Assembly (NCBI GenBank): GCA_903895005.1 | Contig: CAITSH010000303.1 | Span: forward strand, 1 to 14,473 | Direction: 5' to 3' | Length of the DNA: 14,473 nt | From: an uncultured Pseudomonadota bacterium | Lineage (GTDB): Bacteria > Pseudomonadota > Gammaproteobacteria > Burkholderiales > SG8-39 | Notes under the pieces: model-generated | The model's input: the letters and a program-made list of their open reading frames with translations, nothing else | Database searches by the model: none | What the model was told of the DNA's origin: nothing | Made by a program: the position numbers and the translations under genes | Part shown: one piece after another, positions 6,412 to 14,414 of the stretch | Layout: every line of letters begins with the position of its first letter | How positions within the stretch are numbered: the first letter of the stretch is position 1

Positions 6412-7128
6412 ATGCAATTTGCTTGGCTGGGAAATTCCGCCACGCGCCGCGGCAAATCCGGGCTCATCGTCGCGGCGGCAGCCTTGGTCTTGGCTTCTGC
6501 AGTGTCGTCTGCGGCGATGGAACTCGGGTTTTCTTCCACGGTCACCCCGGGTTTGATTGGCTACCTGACGGGGCGCTTCGGCACGGAAGCCCGCCCCAGA
6601 ACCACCACCTGGACCGATTTTGCGAAGCGACAGCAGGTGGCGAGAGGCCAGCGGTCGCAGGCTTCCCCCGAGTCCGGGCAGTTGCAGGCGGTCAATGCCT
6701 TTGTGAATGCGGTCCCATGGGTTGAGGACCAGCAGCACTGGGGCCAGATTGATTACTGGGCGACCCCGTCTGAAACCTACTCCAGCCACGGCGGCGACTG
6801 TGAAGACTTTGCCATCGCCAAGTACTTCCTCCTGAAGGAACTGGGTGTTCCGATCGAGCGTTTGCGCATCACGTATGTCAGGGCGATCAAGATAAATACG
6901 CCGCACATGGTGCTCGCCTATTACGCCATTCCGGGCGCAGAACCGCTTATCCTCGATAATCTGGAAGGACGCATCCGTCCGGCCTCGGAACGGTCCGACC
7001 TTGTGCCGGTTTATAGCTTCAACGACGAGGACGTGGTGATCCTGCAGGGGAACCGCAAAGGAAGCTCCTCTCAAATTCGGGCCTGGCAGGGACTAATTGA
7101 TCGATTGGAAAGAGAGTCAAGGTTATGA
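6412..7128 (+). CDS. lapG: LapG-type periplasmic cysteine protease
   Basis: LapG is a transglutaminase-like (BTLCP) calcium-dependent periplasmic protease that cleaves the N-terminal retention part of large surface adhesins such as LapA, releasing cells from biofilms. The 238-residue product has a signal or anchor helix at about 17-35. The catalytic triad is visible as Cys130 in GGDCEDFAIAKYF, His165 in NTPHMVLAYY and Asp182 in ILDNLEGRI. Asp129 and Glu131, flanking the Cys, correspond to the family's known calcium-binding acidic residues. The ribosome site AGGA (6404-6407) is 4 nt from the ATG. lapD follows after 31 bp, the usual pairing. Such proteins are sometimes mislabelled in databases, but the triad and the lapD neighbour make this call strong. 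No adhesin substrate gene lies in the window. Confidence 0.95.
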   Translation: MQFAWLGNSATRRGKSGLIVAAAALVLASAVSSAAMELGFSSTVTPGLIGYLTGRFGTEARPRTTTWTDFAKRQQVARGQRSQASPESGQLQAVNAFVNAVPWVEDQQHWGQIDYWATPSETYSSHGGDCEDFAIAKYFLLKELGVPIERLRITYVRAIKINTPHMVLAYYAIPGAEPLILDNLEGRIRPASERSDLVPVYSFNDEDVVILQGNRKGSSSQIRAWQGLIDRLERESRL

Positions 7129-7150
7129 GCACGGCGTTGGCGTTCTTGGT

Positions 7151-7154
7151 GGAG
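7151..7154 (+). promoter_or_regulatory. Shine-Dalgarno that decides the lapD start
   Basis: GGAG, within GGTGGAG, lies 5 nt before the ATG at 7160. It favours this start over the upstream in-frame ATG at 7097, which would overlap lapG by 32 bp and add 21 residues ahead of the membrane helix. Confidence 0.65.
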
Positions 7155-7159
7155 TTCCT

Positions 7160-9118
7160 ATGAGGCTGAGTCACTACCTTCTGTTTTCAGTGTCGGCTTT
7201 GTTTGCCGTGATGCTGGCAGGCGTCGGTTACATGTCCGTATCAAGTACGCGGGGCTACCTGCAGGAGCAACTCGAGGCGCATGCGCAGGAGACCTCGACG
7301 TTCCTCGCTCTGGCGATCGGCTCATCCGCCGATCCGCGCGATGCCGTCCTGCTGGGGACAATTGTTAATCCGGTGTTCGATCGCGGGCAATTTGAGCGCA
7401 TTGAAATAGTCACGGTGGGGGGCGATATTCTTGTCAGCCGCAAGCTGGCGGCTGCGGAGCACGACGTTCCGCAGTGGTTCCAGAGCCTGTTCCCCATCCA
7501 CGCGCCGGGCGGACAGGCCCTGATCAGCGCCGGCTGGCGGCAGGTCGGACGCGTGGTGGTGAGTACGCGGCCGGCGCTTGCCTATGCACATCTTTGGCAG
7601 AGCACGATCAGTACGGCGGCCTGGTTGTTCGTTTTACATCTCGTTGCGCTGCTCGGTTTGCGCGGCATGCTCGCGTTCGTGCTGCGTGCCTTGTCGGAAA
7701 TCGAATCTGCGGCGCACGATCTGGGCAACCGGAAATTCCGCATCATCGAAATTCAGCCGCGTGCGCGAGAACTCAGGAGCGTCGTCGCCGCGTTCAACCT
7801 GCTGTCACAAAAAATTCGCTCGGCGATTGATGAGGAGGTGATGCGCGCGGAACAGTACCGCCACGATGCTTTCATGGATCCGTTGACGGGGGTCTACAAC
7901 AGGCGCGGCCTGGAGATGCAAACCCAGCAGATCCTCGGCTCGTCTGGCGGGTTCAAGCCCGGAACGCTCGCCCTGCTTGAGGTGTCCGGACTCACGGAAT
8001 TTAATTCAAGATGCGGCTTTCAAAAGACCGACGAAGTGCTGAGCCAGGTTGCTGAAATGCTGCGCGCCACCGGGGAGGCTCCCGACGTGTGCTGCGGGCG
8101 CCTTAACGGGGCGACATTTGCGATGCTGCTGACTGGCGCCGGGGCCGAACCTTCGGCCACGATCGTCAGGGCGATCACCGGCAAATTACAAACCGTGCTC
8201 GAGGCCGCCGGCACAGGGGGGATACTGTCGGCACACACCGGCGCGGTTCAGTTCGACGGACTCGGGCAGCCTTTCTCAAAACTGCTCTCTGCCGCGGATT
8301 TTGCCCTTGCACGTGCCGCCGCCGCCGGCCGGGGCGCTTGTGAAATCGAAGAGCTCACCGATTCTGAAAACGGCGTGCGCGGGTCCAACGACTGGCGTCG
8401 TCTCATCGAACAAGCCCTGACAGGCAGGCAGTTGTCTCTTTTCGCGCAAACCGTCGTAGGGCTGCCCGGAAAAGGCAGACTGCACCAGGAAATTAACGTG
8501 CGCCTGCAGGAGTCCGCGGGGTTGCCCCTCGAAGCGCGCTTGTTCGTGCCCATGGCATTGCGACATAAACTCGGTCCCCGGCTGGATGCAACCGTATTTG
8601 ACCTTGTCGTGGAGCGGCTGGCGCTGAACCCGAAACACGAAGTGGGCGTCGTGGCCATCAACGTCTGCGGTGCTTCGCTGCAGGATGCAGCGTTTGTCGA
8701 TCACGTTTGCGCTCGGCTTGCGATCGCGCCGCAACTGGCGAGACGACTCGTATTCGAGACTACCGAGGCGGCATTCCTCGAAAACCTTGTGGCAACGCCG
8801 GACTTCGCGGCGCGTGTCCGGGCGGTTGGTGCAAAGTTCGCCCTGGACAACTTCCTTGTCAGCGGCGAGTCGCTCAAACGTCTTGAAAGTCTGCTGCCGT
8901 ATTACGTCAAGCTGTCGTCGCGGTTTACCGCCGATTTGTTTGCCAGCCCCGAGGCGCGTTTCCTGGTGAGCTCCCTGGTCAGGATCACTCAGTCGCTTGA
9001 GATCCCTGTCATCGCCCAAGGTATCGAGGAGGAGCAATCCGTCGATGTCTTGAGCCGCTTGGGCGTTTCTGGCGTTCAGGGCTATGTTGTGGGCAAGCCG
9101 GAGTTGTGGACGGGCTGA
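7160..9118 (+). CDS. lapD: LapD-type c-di-GMP receptor with degenerate GGDEF and EAL domains
   Basis: LapD is an inner-membrane receptor that, when c-di-GMP binds its cytoplasmic EAL domain, sequesters LapG in the periplasm and so keeps the adhesin on the cell. The 652 residues match the family (about 650). In order: helix at about 5-25; periplasmic LapD/MoxY domain to about 148, with the conserved AGWRQVG motif (Trp126, equivalent to the Trp that contacts LapG in Pseudomonas); second helix at about 150-173; HAMP and signalling helix to about 235; GGDEF domain 236-395; EAL domain about 410-652. Both enzyme sites look dead: the GGDEF position reads RLNGATF (314-320), the EAL motif is EINVR (444-448), and the usual DDFGTG reads DNFLVS (563-568). 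This fits a receptor, not an enzyme. It ends 9 bp before a convergent gene. Confidence 0.94.
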   Translation: MRLSHYLLFSVSALFAVMLAGVGYMSVSSTRGYLQEQLEAHAQETSTFLALAIGSSADPRDAVLLGTIVNPVFDRGQFERIEIVTVGGDILVSRKLAAAEHDVPQWFQSLFPIHAPGGQALISAGWRQVGRVVVSTRPALAYAHLWQSTISTAAWLFVLHLVALLGLRGMLAFVLRALSEIESAAHDLGNRKFRIIEIQPRARELRSVVAAFNLLSQKIRSAIDEEVMRAEQYRHDAFMDPLTGVYNRRGLEMQTQQILGSSGGFKPGTLALLEVSGLTEFNSRCGFQKTDEVLSQVAEMLRATGEAPDVCCGRLNGATFAMLLTGAGAEPSATIVRAITGKLQTVLEAAGTGGILSAHTGAVQFDGLGQPFSKLLSAADFALARAAAAGRGACEIEELTDSENGVRGSNDWRRLIEQALTGRQLSLFAQTVVGLPGKGRLHQEINVRLQESAGLPLEARLFVPMALRHKLGPRLDATVFDLVVERLALNPKHEVGVVAINVCGASLQDAAFVDHVCARLAIAPQLARRLVFETTEAAFLENLVATPDFAARVRAVGAKFALDNFLVSGESLKRLESLLPYYVKLSSRFTADLFASPEARFLVSSLVRITQSLEIPVIAQGIEEEQSVDVLSRLGVSGVQGYVVGKPELWTG

Positions 9119-9127
9119 TCGTCCGCC

Positions 9128-10357
9128 CTATCCGACACGGCCCAGACGGCGTAGCGACGGAAACAAGCGCGCCCCCACGGCGACGAACGCGAGCGTCGCC
9201 AGCCCGCCAGCAATGACGGTGACGGCCGGTCCGCCGAGCGAGGTAAGCGCGCCGGCGCGGAACGCCCCCAGTTCGTTCGAGGAGCTGATGAAAACCCGGT
9301 TGACTGCGGAAACACGGCCGCGTAAGGCGTCGGGGGTTTGCAATTGAAGCACCGTCTGGCGGATGACCGCGCCGGTGAAGTCGCATGCGCCGCCGATGAT
9401 CAACACGGTGAACGACAGCCAGAACCAGTGCGACAGCCCGAACGCAAGCATGGCCAGGCTGTATCCTGTCATGGCAGCAAGAAACACCAAGCCGCTGCGT
9501 TCGTAGGGCCTGCGGTGTCCCTGCAGGACTGCCATTGATATGGCACCAAGGGCCGGGGCAGCGGACAGCCAACCCAGTCCGGCCGGCCCGACATGCAGGA
9601 TATCCTTTGCATAGACGGGAAGCAGTGCCGACACGCCGCCCATCACGATGACGAACAGGTCGATTGCCATCAGTCCTAGAATGACCTTGGTTTTCCAGAC
9701 GTGCGAGAGCCCTGCGAAGGCGTCCGTCCAGGTGAGCACGCGACGTTGCGCCGCTCCGGGGCGCGCGCTGATTGCGAGCGTAAGAACAAGCGAAACAATC
9801 GCGATGATACAGTTGAGCGAATACACCGGAACTGCGCCGCCGATGGCAATGAACGCGCCGGCGAGCATCGGGCCGCAGACCGAGGCAATCTGGAAGCTGC
9901 TCGAATTCCATGCGACCGCCCTTGCCAGAAGGTTCAGGGGTACAACTTGCGGAACGAGGGCATCTCGTGCGGGCCGGTTGAGCATCATCGCCGCACCGCT
10001 AGCCGCAAGCCCGAGGTACATCCAGTTGACGCTTGCGTTTGTCCAGGCAGTCACCGCCAGTTCAAGTGACCCCGCGCACCACAGCAGTTGTGACAACACC
10101 ATGATCCAGCGCCTGTCGTACCGGTCTGCCATCTGCCCTGCTGGGAGGAACAACAGCACAACCGGGATGAACTGAACAAGCCCCATGAAGGCGAGTGCCA
10201 TGGCCGAACCTGTGCGCTCGTAAATGTCCCAGCCGAGTGCGACGGCCTGTGTCTGCTGCAAAATGGTGGTGAGGAATGACCCCGCGATCAAAAAGCGGTA
10301 GTCGCGGATGCGAAAGACCGCCAGGGCGTCGCCCGATCCGGGAGGGGTGCTGCTCAT
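9128..10357 (-). CDS. MFS transporter, probable exporter (EntS-like group)
   Basis: This is a major facilitator superfamily protein of 409 residues with about 12 hydrophobic segments, of the group that includes the EntS and macrolide-type efflux proteins. It begins MSSTPPGSGDALAVFRIRDYRFLIAGSF, typical of these exporters. Motif A is GQMADRYDRRW (74-84), after the second or third helix. In the first half NRPARDALVPQVVP and NSSSFQIASVCGPMLAG are family hallmarks, and RGRVSAVNRVFISSSNELG lies near the end of the second half. The frame can be extended to a GTG at 10420, but the ATG at 10357 gives the standard N-terminus; its ribosome site is poor either way. It lies 169 bp after dppF on the same strand, so it may be a separate unit or a distal operon gene. 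The substrate cannot be told from sequence. Confidence 0.88.
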   Translation of the reverse strand: MSSTPPGSGDALAVFRIRDYRFLIAGSFLTTILQQTQAVALGWDIYERTGSAMALAFMGLVQFIPVVLLFLPAGQMADRYDRRWIMVLSQLLWCAGSLELAVTAWTNASVNWMYLGLAASGAAMMLNRPARDALVPQVVPLNLLARAVAWNSSSFQIASVCGPMLAGAFIAIGGAVPVYSLNCIIAIVSLVLTLAISARPGAAQRRVLTWTDAFAGLSHVWKTKVILGLMAIDLFVIVMGGVSALLPVYAKDILHVGPAGLGWLSAAPALGAISMAVLQGHRRPYERSGLVFLAAMTGYSLAMLAFGLSHWFWLSFTVLIIGGACDFTGAVIRQTVLQLQTPDALRGRVSAVNRVFISSSNELGAFRAGALTSLGGPAVTVIAGGLATLAFVAVGARLFPSLRRLGRVG

Positions 10358-10490
10358 GCGTTCACTTCTTGAGGCAAAGGCCAATGGTAGCAGCGAACCG
10401 GTGCGGCGAGCTTGCGGCACCTTGATGGGCAGAGCGCAAGCGCTACGGTGATCTGGGTGTATTGTCTTCGGGCTCTTGCGGGGCGGGATG

Positions 10491-10523
10491 GCTGGAAAAT
10501 CGCACCAGACAAGGCTTTCCAGC
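10491..10523 (-). other. Inverted repeat just after dppF (possible mRNA 3'-end hairpin)
   Basis: GCTGGAAA (10491-10498) and TTTCCAGC (10516-10523) are perfect inverted repeats around a 17-nt loop. On the transcribed minus strand the hairpin begins 3 nt after the dppF stop codon. There is no T run after it, so it is not a textbook intrinsic terminator. It could stabilise the mRNA end or act with Rho. The rest of the 10358-10526 spacer holds no gene that I can support. Confidence 0.45.
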
Positions 10524-10526
10524 GGG

Positions 10527-11528
10527 TCATTTCTGGTCGTTCAGGTGGCAGGCGGAAAATCGCAGCGGCGCGATTTGCCTCAGGACCGGTTGTTCGTTCG
10601 TGCAGCGGGGCATGGCGTGCGGGCAGCGCGGATGAAAGTGGCAGCCGCCCGGCGGATGAAGAGGCGATGGAATCTCTCCCTTGATCACGGCATAGGTTTT
10701 GCGGCGCGAGTCCAATCGCGGTACCTCGGACAGCAGGGCCTGGGTGTAGGGGTGATTCGGGCTGTCGTAGAGGCCGTCCGTCATTGCGGTTTCGACCACA
10801 CGTCCGAGGTACATGATCACAACGCGGTCGGACAGGTGCCTGACCACGCCAAGGTCATGGCTGATGAACAAGTAGGTCAGGCCGAGATCCGCGCGCAGCT
10901 TCATGAACAGGTTTAGCACCTGAGCCTGGATGGAAACGTCAAGCGCGGCCACGGCCTCGTCGCAGACGAGAAACTCGGGCTTGACGGCAAGGGCGCGGGC
11001 GATGCCAATGCGGCTGCGCTGGCCACCGGAGAATTGGTGCGGAAACCGGCCCATTAGTCCCGGATCCATGCCGACTTTTTCAAGCAGTCCGGCAACGTAG
11101 TCCTTTTTTTGAGCAGCGGTCACGACGCCGTGTACCAGCGGTGCTTCGCCGACAATGTCCTCAACACGCATGCGAGGGTTGAGCGAGGCGTAGGGATCCT
11201 GGAAAATCATCTGAATCGCCAACTGCACGGCGCGCTGTTCCTTTGCCGGCATGTCTTTTACAGTTGTGTTGTACCAAAGTCGTTCGCCGTCGTCGGGTTG
11301 GTGCAGTCCCACCGCAATACGTCCAAGTGTTGATTTGCCGCAGCCTGATTCGCCGACCAAGCCGACGACTTCGCCTTTGCGTATGGACAGGTCGACGCGA
11401 TCTACCGCATGCACGACCTCCTCGCGCAGGTCGGCGCCGAGCAGATTGGCGAGTTTTTCGGCCACGTCGAGGCGCTTGATAAAGCGCCGCGAAACACCGC
11501 GTAACTCGAGCAGCGACGCCTCGGTCAT
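10527..11528 (-). CDS. dppF: Dipeptide/oligopeptide ABC transporter ATPase DppF/OppF type
   Basis: This is the second ATPase of a peptide-type (DppBCDF/OppBCDF) importer, in the cytoplasm. It has 333 residues, the usual size. Walker A is GESGCGKS (59-66), then FQDPYASLNPRM at the Q-loop, the signature FSGGQRSRIGIARAL and a Walker B stretch reading LVCDEAVAALDVS. The usual Pro of DEP is Ala here, but the catalytic Glu is kept. The C-terminal oligopeptide/HPY region has cysteines 296, 302, 309 and 327 (CX5CX6CX17C), the pattern that holds an iron-sulfur cluster in some peptide transporter ATPases. The ATG overlaps the dppD stop by 4 bp (ATGA). It is the last gene of the transporter operon. Substrate specificity (dipeptide, oligopeptide, glutathione or other) is not determined. 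Confidence 0.93.
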   Translation of the reverse strand: MTEASLLELRGVSRRFIKRLDVAEKLANLLGADLREEVVHAVDRVDLSIRKGEVVGLVGESGCGKSTLGRIAVGLHQPDDGERLWYNTTVKDMPAKEQRAVQLAIQMIFQDPYASLNPRMRVEDIVGEAPLVHGVVTAAQKKDYVAGLLEKVGMDPGLMGRFPHQFSGGQRSRIGIARALAVKPEFLVCDEAVAALDVSIQAQVLNLFMKLRADLGLTYLFISHDLGVVRHLSDRVVIMYLGRVVETAMTDGLYDSPNHPYTQALLSEVPRLDSRRKTYAVIKGEIPSPLHPPGGCHFHPRCPHAMPRCTNEQPVLRQIAPLRFSACHLNDQK

Positions 11529-12529
11529 ATTGGGGAACCGTTGGGTCGGTGGAACATCAAGTTATCGTCGTAAGGATGAAAGCAGCGCAATGCGCGTTCG
11601 TCGTGGTGCCGTTCGAGCGGCGGGGTTGATGCGCAGGTTTCTGTTGCTCGCTCGCAGCGGGTTCGAAACGGACACCCTGCGGGCAACTCGAGCATGGAAG
11701 GGGTCATACCCGGGATCTGGTGCAACGGCCGGCCGCGCGCATTGCTACCTGGAATAGATTGGATCAGCCCGCGGGTGTAAGGATGGGCGGGACGCGATAG
11801 CACGGCGTCTACGGACCCTTGCTCAACCAATTTGCCCGCATACATTACGCTGATATCGTCGGCGAGGCCGGCGATCACCGAAAGGTCGTGGGTGATCCAG
11901 ATCAATGCAGTGCCCGATTCGCGGCACAGCTTTTGCATTTCGAACAGGATCTGACCCTGGATGGTCACGTCCAAGGCCGTGGTGGGCTCGTCAGCGATGA
12001 TCAGGTCGGGTTTGTTGAGCGGCGCGATCGCGATGGCCACCCGCTGGCGCATGCCGCCAGAGAACTGGTGCGGATAGGATTTCAACCGCGCGTCGGGAGA
12101 GGGGATGCCGACACGCGCAAGCGCATCACGCGCCTCGGCGAGTGCTGCGGCGGAGGACAAACGGCGGTGCGCGTGGATCGCTTCGACCATCTGCGTATCC
12201 ACACGCAGAACCGGGTTGAGCGTCATCATAGGATCCTGGAAAATCATGGCGACGCGATTGCCGCGAACCGACTGCATGCTCGATGCATCCATGGCGCGAA
12301 GGTCGGTCCCGTTGAGCAGTATACGCCCCGACACCACGCGACCCGGTGGATCGATCAGTCCCATGATGGAGTAACCGGTCATGGATTTGCCCGATCCAGA
12401 TTCGCCGACAAGCCCCATGATCTTGCCAGGCTCTACGGAAAAGCTCACATCCTCAACCGCCCTGACCACGCCCTGGCGGGTGAAGAAATGCGTTTGAAGG
12501 CCTTCGACGGCAAGGACGGGGGTGCTCAT
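11525..12529 (-). CDS. dppD: Dipeptide/oligopeptide ABC transporter ATPase DppD/OppD type
   Basis: This is the first ATPase of the peptide importer. From the ATG at 12529 it has 334 residues and begins [20 protein letters not shown], as the family does. It carries Walker A GESGSGKS (42-49), [14 protein letters not shown] at the Q-loop, the signature [14 protein letters not shown] and Walker [15 protein letters not shown]. The C-terminal part has cysteines 286, 292, 299 and 316 (CX5CX6CX16C), nearly the same spacing as in the partner ATPase. The frame is open for another 129 codons upstream, but that stretch lies over dppC in another frame and has no family likeness. The ATG overlaps the dppC stop as ATGA, and its own stop overlaps the dppF start in the same way. 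Confidence 0.94.
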   Translation of the reverse strand: MSTPVLAVEGLQTHFFTRQGVVRAVEDVSFSVEPGKIMGLVGESGSGKSMTGYSIMGLIDPPGRVVSGRILLNGTDLRAMDASSMQSVRGNRVAMIFQDPMMTLNPVLRVDTQMVEAIHAHRRLSSAAALAEARDALARVGIPSPDARLKSYPHQFSGGMRQRVAIAIAPLNKPDLIIADEPTTALDVTIQGQILFEMQKLCRESGTALIWITHDLSVIAGLADDISVMYAGKLVEQGSVDAVLSRPAHPYTRGLIQSIPGSNARGRPLHQIPGMTPSMLELPAGCPFRTRCERATETCASTPPLERHHDERALRCFHPYDDNLMFHRPNGSPI

Positions 12530-13410
12530 TTTTGCAGCCGCGGATTGAGCACGTCGCGCAGCTGGTCGGCGACGAGGTTGATGCTGACTATAGTGAGCAG
12601 CAGCGCCAGTCCGGGGAAAAAACTGATCCAGTATTTGCCCGACAGCAGGTAGGAAAAACCGTTGGCGATGAGCAGGCCCAGCGATGGTTCTGTAATGGGC
12701 AGGCCCAGGCCGAGAAAGGACAGCGTCGCTTCGAGTGCAATGGCCGCGGCGACCTGCACGGTGGCGACAACGATCAACGGCGGCAGGCAATTGGGCAGCA
12801 GGTGGCGAAAGACGATCCGGGCCGGGGATAGCGCAAGGCACGAAGCGGCTTCGATATACTCCTTGCGCCGTTCGACCATCGCGGTACCGCGCACCGTTCT
12901 TGCGTAGTAGGCCCATTGCACTGCGACCAGCGCGATGATGATCTTGCCTATTCCCTGCCCGAGCAGGGCAAGCAGGATGAGCGCAATCAGGATGGCGGGG
13001 AAGGACAGCTGGATATCGACGATGCGCATGATAATGGCGTCGGTCTTGCCGCCAAAGTAGGCGGCGAGCAGACCCATTGCAAGCCCGATGCTCAGCGCGG
13101 CCATCGTTGCGCTGATGCCCACCAGGATGGAGATGCGCAGGCCGTAAAAAATGCCAGACAGCATGTCGCGCCCCTGGTCGTCGGTGCCCAGCCAGTAGGT
13201 CAGCTTGCCGTCGCCAGCCTTGCTCGCCGGGGGGAGGCGGCTGTCGAGGACGTCAAGCTGCGCCAGATCGTAGGGATTTTGCGGTGAGATCAGAGGCGCG
13301 AATACAGCAACGAGCAGGATGAACACGAGCATGGCGAGCCCTGCCAGCGCCAGCTTGCTCGCCGCAAAATCGGCGCGCACACGCTGAAAAGGCGTCTGTT
13401 CAGCGATCAT
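12526..13410 (-). CDS. dppC: Peptide ABC transporter permease DppC type
   Basis: This is the second inner-membrane permease of the peptide importer, 294 residues, with an N-terminal cytoplasmic OppC-type segment (FQRVRADFAASKLALAGLAML) and about six helices. GTDDQGRDMLSGIFYGLRISI is the family's conserved periplasmic-side motif. The cytoplasmic ATPase-docking (EAA) loop reads RKEYIEAASCLALSPARIVFRHLLPN; the usual Gly four residues after EAA is Ala here. The protein ends [16 protein letters not shown], the standard C-terminus. It starts 3 bp after the dppB stop and overlaps dppD by 4 bp, so the operon is tightly coupled. Confidence 0.94.
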   Translation of the reverse strand: MIAEQTPFQRVRADFAASKLALAGLAMLVFILLVAVFAPLISPQNPYDLAQLDVLDSRLPPASKAGDGKLTYWLGTDDQGRDMLSGIFYGLRISILVGISATMAALSIGLAMGLLAAYFGGKTDAIIMRIVDIQLSFPAILIALILLALLGQGIGKIIIALVAVQWAYYARTVRGTAMVERRKEYIEAASCLALSPARIVFRHLLPNCLPPLIVVATVQVAAAIALEATLSFLGLGLPITEPSLGLLIANGFSYLLSGKYWISFFPGLALLLTIVSINLVADQLRDVLNPRLQK

Positions 13411-13413
13411 GCT

Positions 13414-14391
13414 TCAGTTGCGCGCATCGGCAAGGCGCACGCGGGGGTCTAGCAGCGAATAAATCAGATCAACCGTGAGATTGATCAGGATAAACAGGAT
13501 CACGATTACGCACAAATACGCAACGATGACCGGCCGGTCGAGAACGTTGATGGAATCGATGATGAGTTTGCCCATGCCAGGCCAGGCGAACACCGATTCT
13601 GTGACGATTGCAAAGGCAATGACCGAACCGAATTCCAGGCCGATTACGGTGATGATCGGGATCATGATGTTCTTCAGGACATGCACCCCGACGACCCTGC
13701 GCATGGAGAGCCCCTTGGCGCGTGCGAATTTCACATAGTCCTGCTGCAAGGCCTCGCGCGTTCCCGAGCGCGTGAGCCGGATAATCAGCGACAGCTTGAA
13801 CAAGGCGAGATTGATGGCTGGCATGACCAGGTGCGAGAGTCCGTCGAGGGTCAAAAAACTAAGCCCTATGCCGAAAAGCTCGCGCGTCTCGCCGCGCCCG
13901 TTGGAAGGCAGCCATCCCAGTTGCACGGCGAACACCATGATTAGCATGAGTCCGACCCAGAAAGTGGGTAGTGAGAACCCCAGGATGGATCCGGTCATGA
14001 TGGCTTTTCCCGGCCATGAGTCGGGGCGCAGGCCGGCCCACAGGCCGAGTGGGATACCCAGAAGTACCGAGATAAGCATGGCCGATATGGCCAACTCCAT
14101 CGTTGCAGGCAGTCGTTCTAGGATTAGTTTTATCGCCGGGATGTTGTAGACAAAGGATTTGCCCAGATCGCCGACCGCCGCCTGCTTCAAGAACACGACG
14201 TATTGCTCCCACAAGGGCTTGTCCAGGCCCATGGCTGCAGTCACGCGCGCAATCTCAGCCTGGTCAGCCTGGGGATTGACGAGAATATCGACAGGGTTGC
14301 CGATGGCAAAGACGCCAGCGAATACCAGCACCGACATGGCAAAGAGCACCAGAACGCTTTGCATCAACCTGCGTATGACATATACGAGCAT
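13414..14391 (-). CDS. dppB: Peptide ABC transporter permease DppB type
   Basis: This is the first inner-membrane permease of the peptide importer, 325 residues, with about six helices. The N-terminus MLVYVIRRLMQSVLVLFAMSVLVF and the following GNPVDILVNP, DKPLWEQYVVFLKQAAVGDLGKS and LPATMELAI are family hallmarks. The EAA loop is normal here: REALQQDYVKFARAKGLS with its Gly present. It ends LTVDLIYSLLDPRVRLADARN. The ATG at 14391 is 23 bp after the stop of the substrate-binding protein gene, with AGG about 11 nt upstream as a weak ribosome site. dppC begins 3 bp downstream. No defects were seen. Confidence 0.95.
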   Translation of the reverse strand: MLVYVIRRLMQSVLVLFAMSVLVFAGVFAIGNPVDILVNPQADQAEIARVTAAMGLDKPLWEQYVVFLKQAAVGDLGKSFVYNIPAIKLILERLPATMELAISAMLISVLLGIPLGLWAGLRPDSWPGKAIMTGSILGFSLPTFWVGLMLIMVFAVQLGWLPSNGRGETRELFGIGLSFLTLDGLSHLVMPAINLALFKLSLIIRLTRSGTREALQQDYVKFARAKGLSMRRVVGVHVLKNIMIPIITVIGLEFGSVIAFAIVTESVFAWPGMGKLIIDSINVLDRPVIVAYLCVIVILFILINLTVDLIYSLLDPRVRLADARN

Positions 14392-14414
14392 GCGATTGTT
14401 GACCTGGCCCGCGA

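Noticed and set aside
8276..9037. A 253-codon open frame on the minus strand inside lapD
   Set aside because: It is fully antisense to the EAL domain of lapD, and its composition is that of a shadow frame.
7160..9118. Active diguanylate cyclase or phosphodiesterase
   Set aside because: The GGDEF site reads RLNGATF and the EAL site EINVR, and the second Asp of the DD motif is Asn, so enzyme activity is unlikely; a receptor role fits better.
12530..12916. A 129-residue N-terminal extension of DppD
   Set aside because: It overlaps dppC in another frame, shows no transporter motif, and the ATG at 12529 has the normal N-terminus and ATGA coupling.
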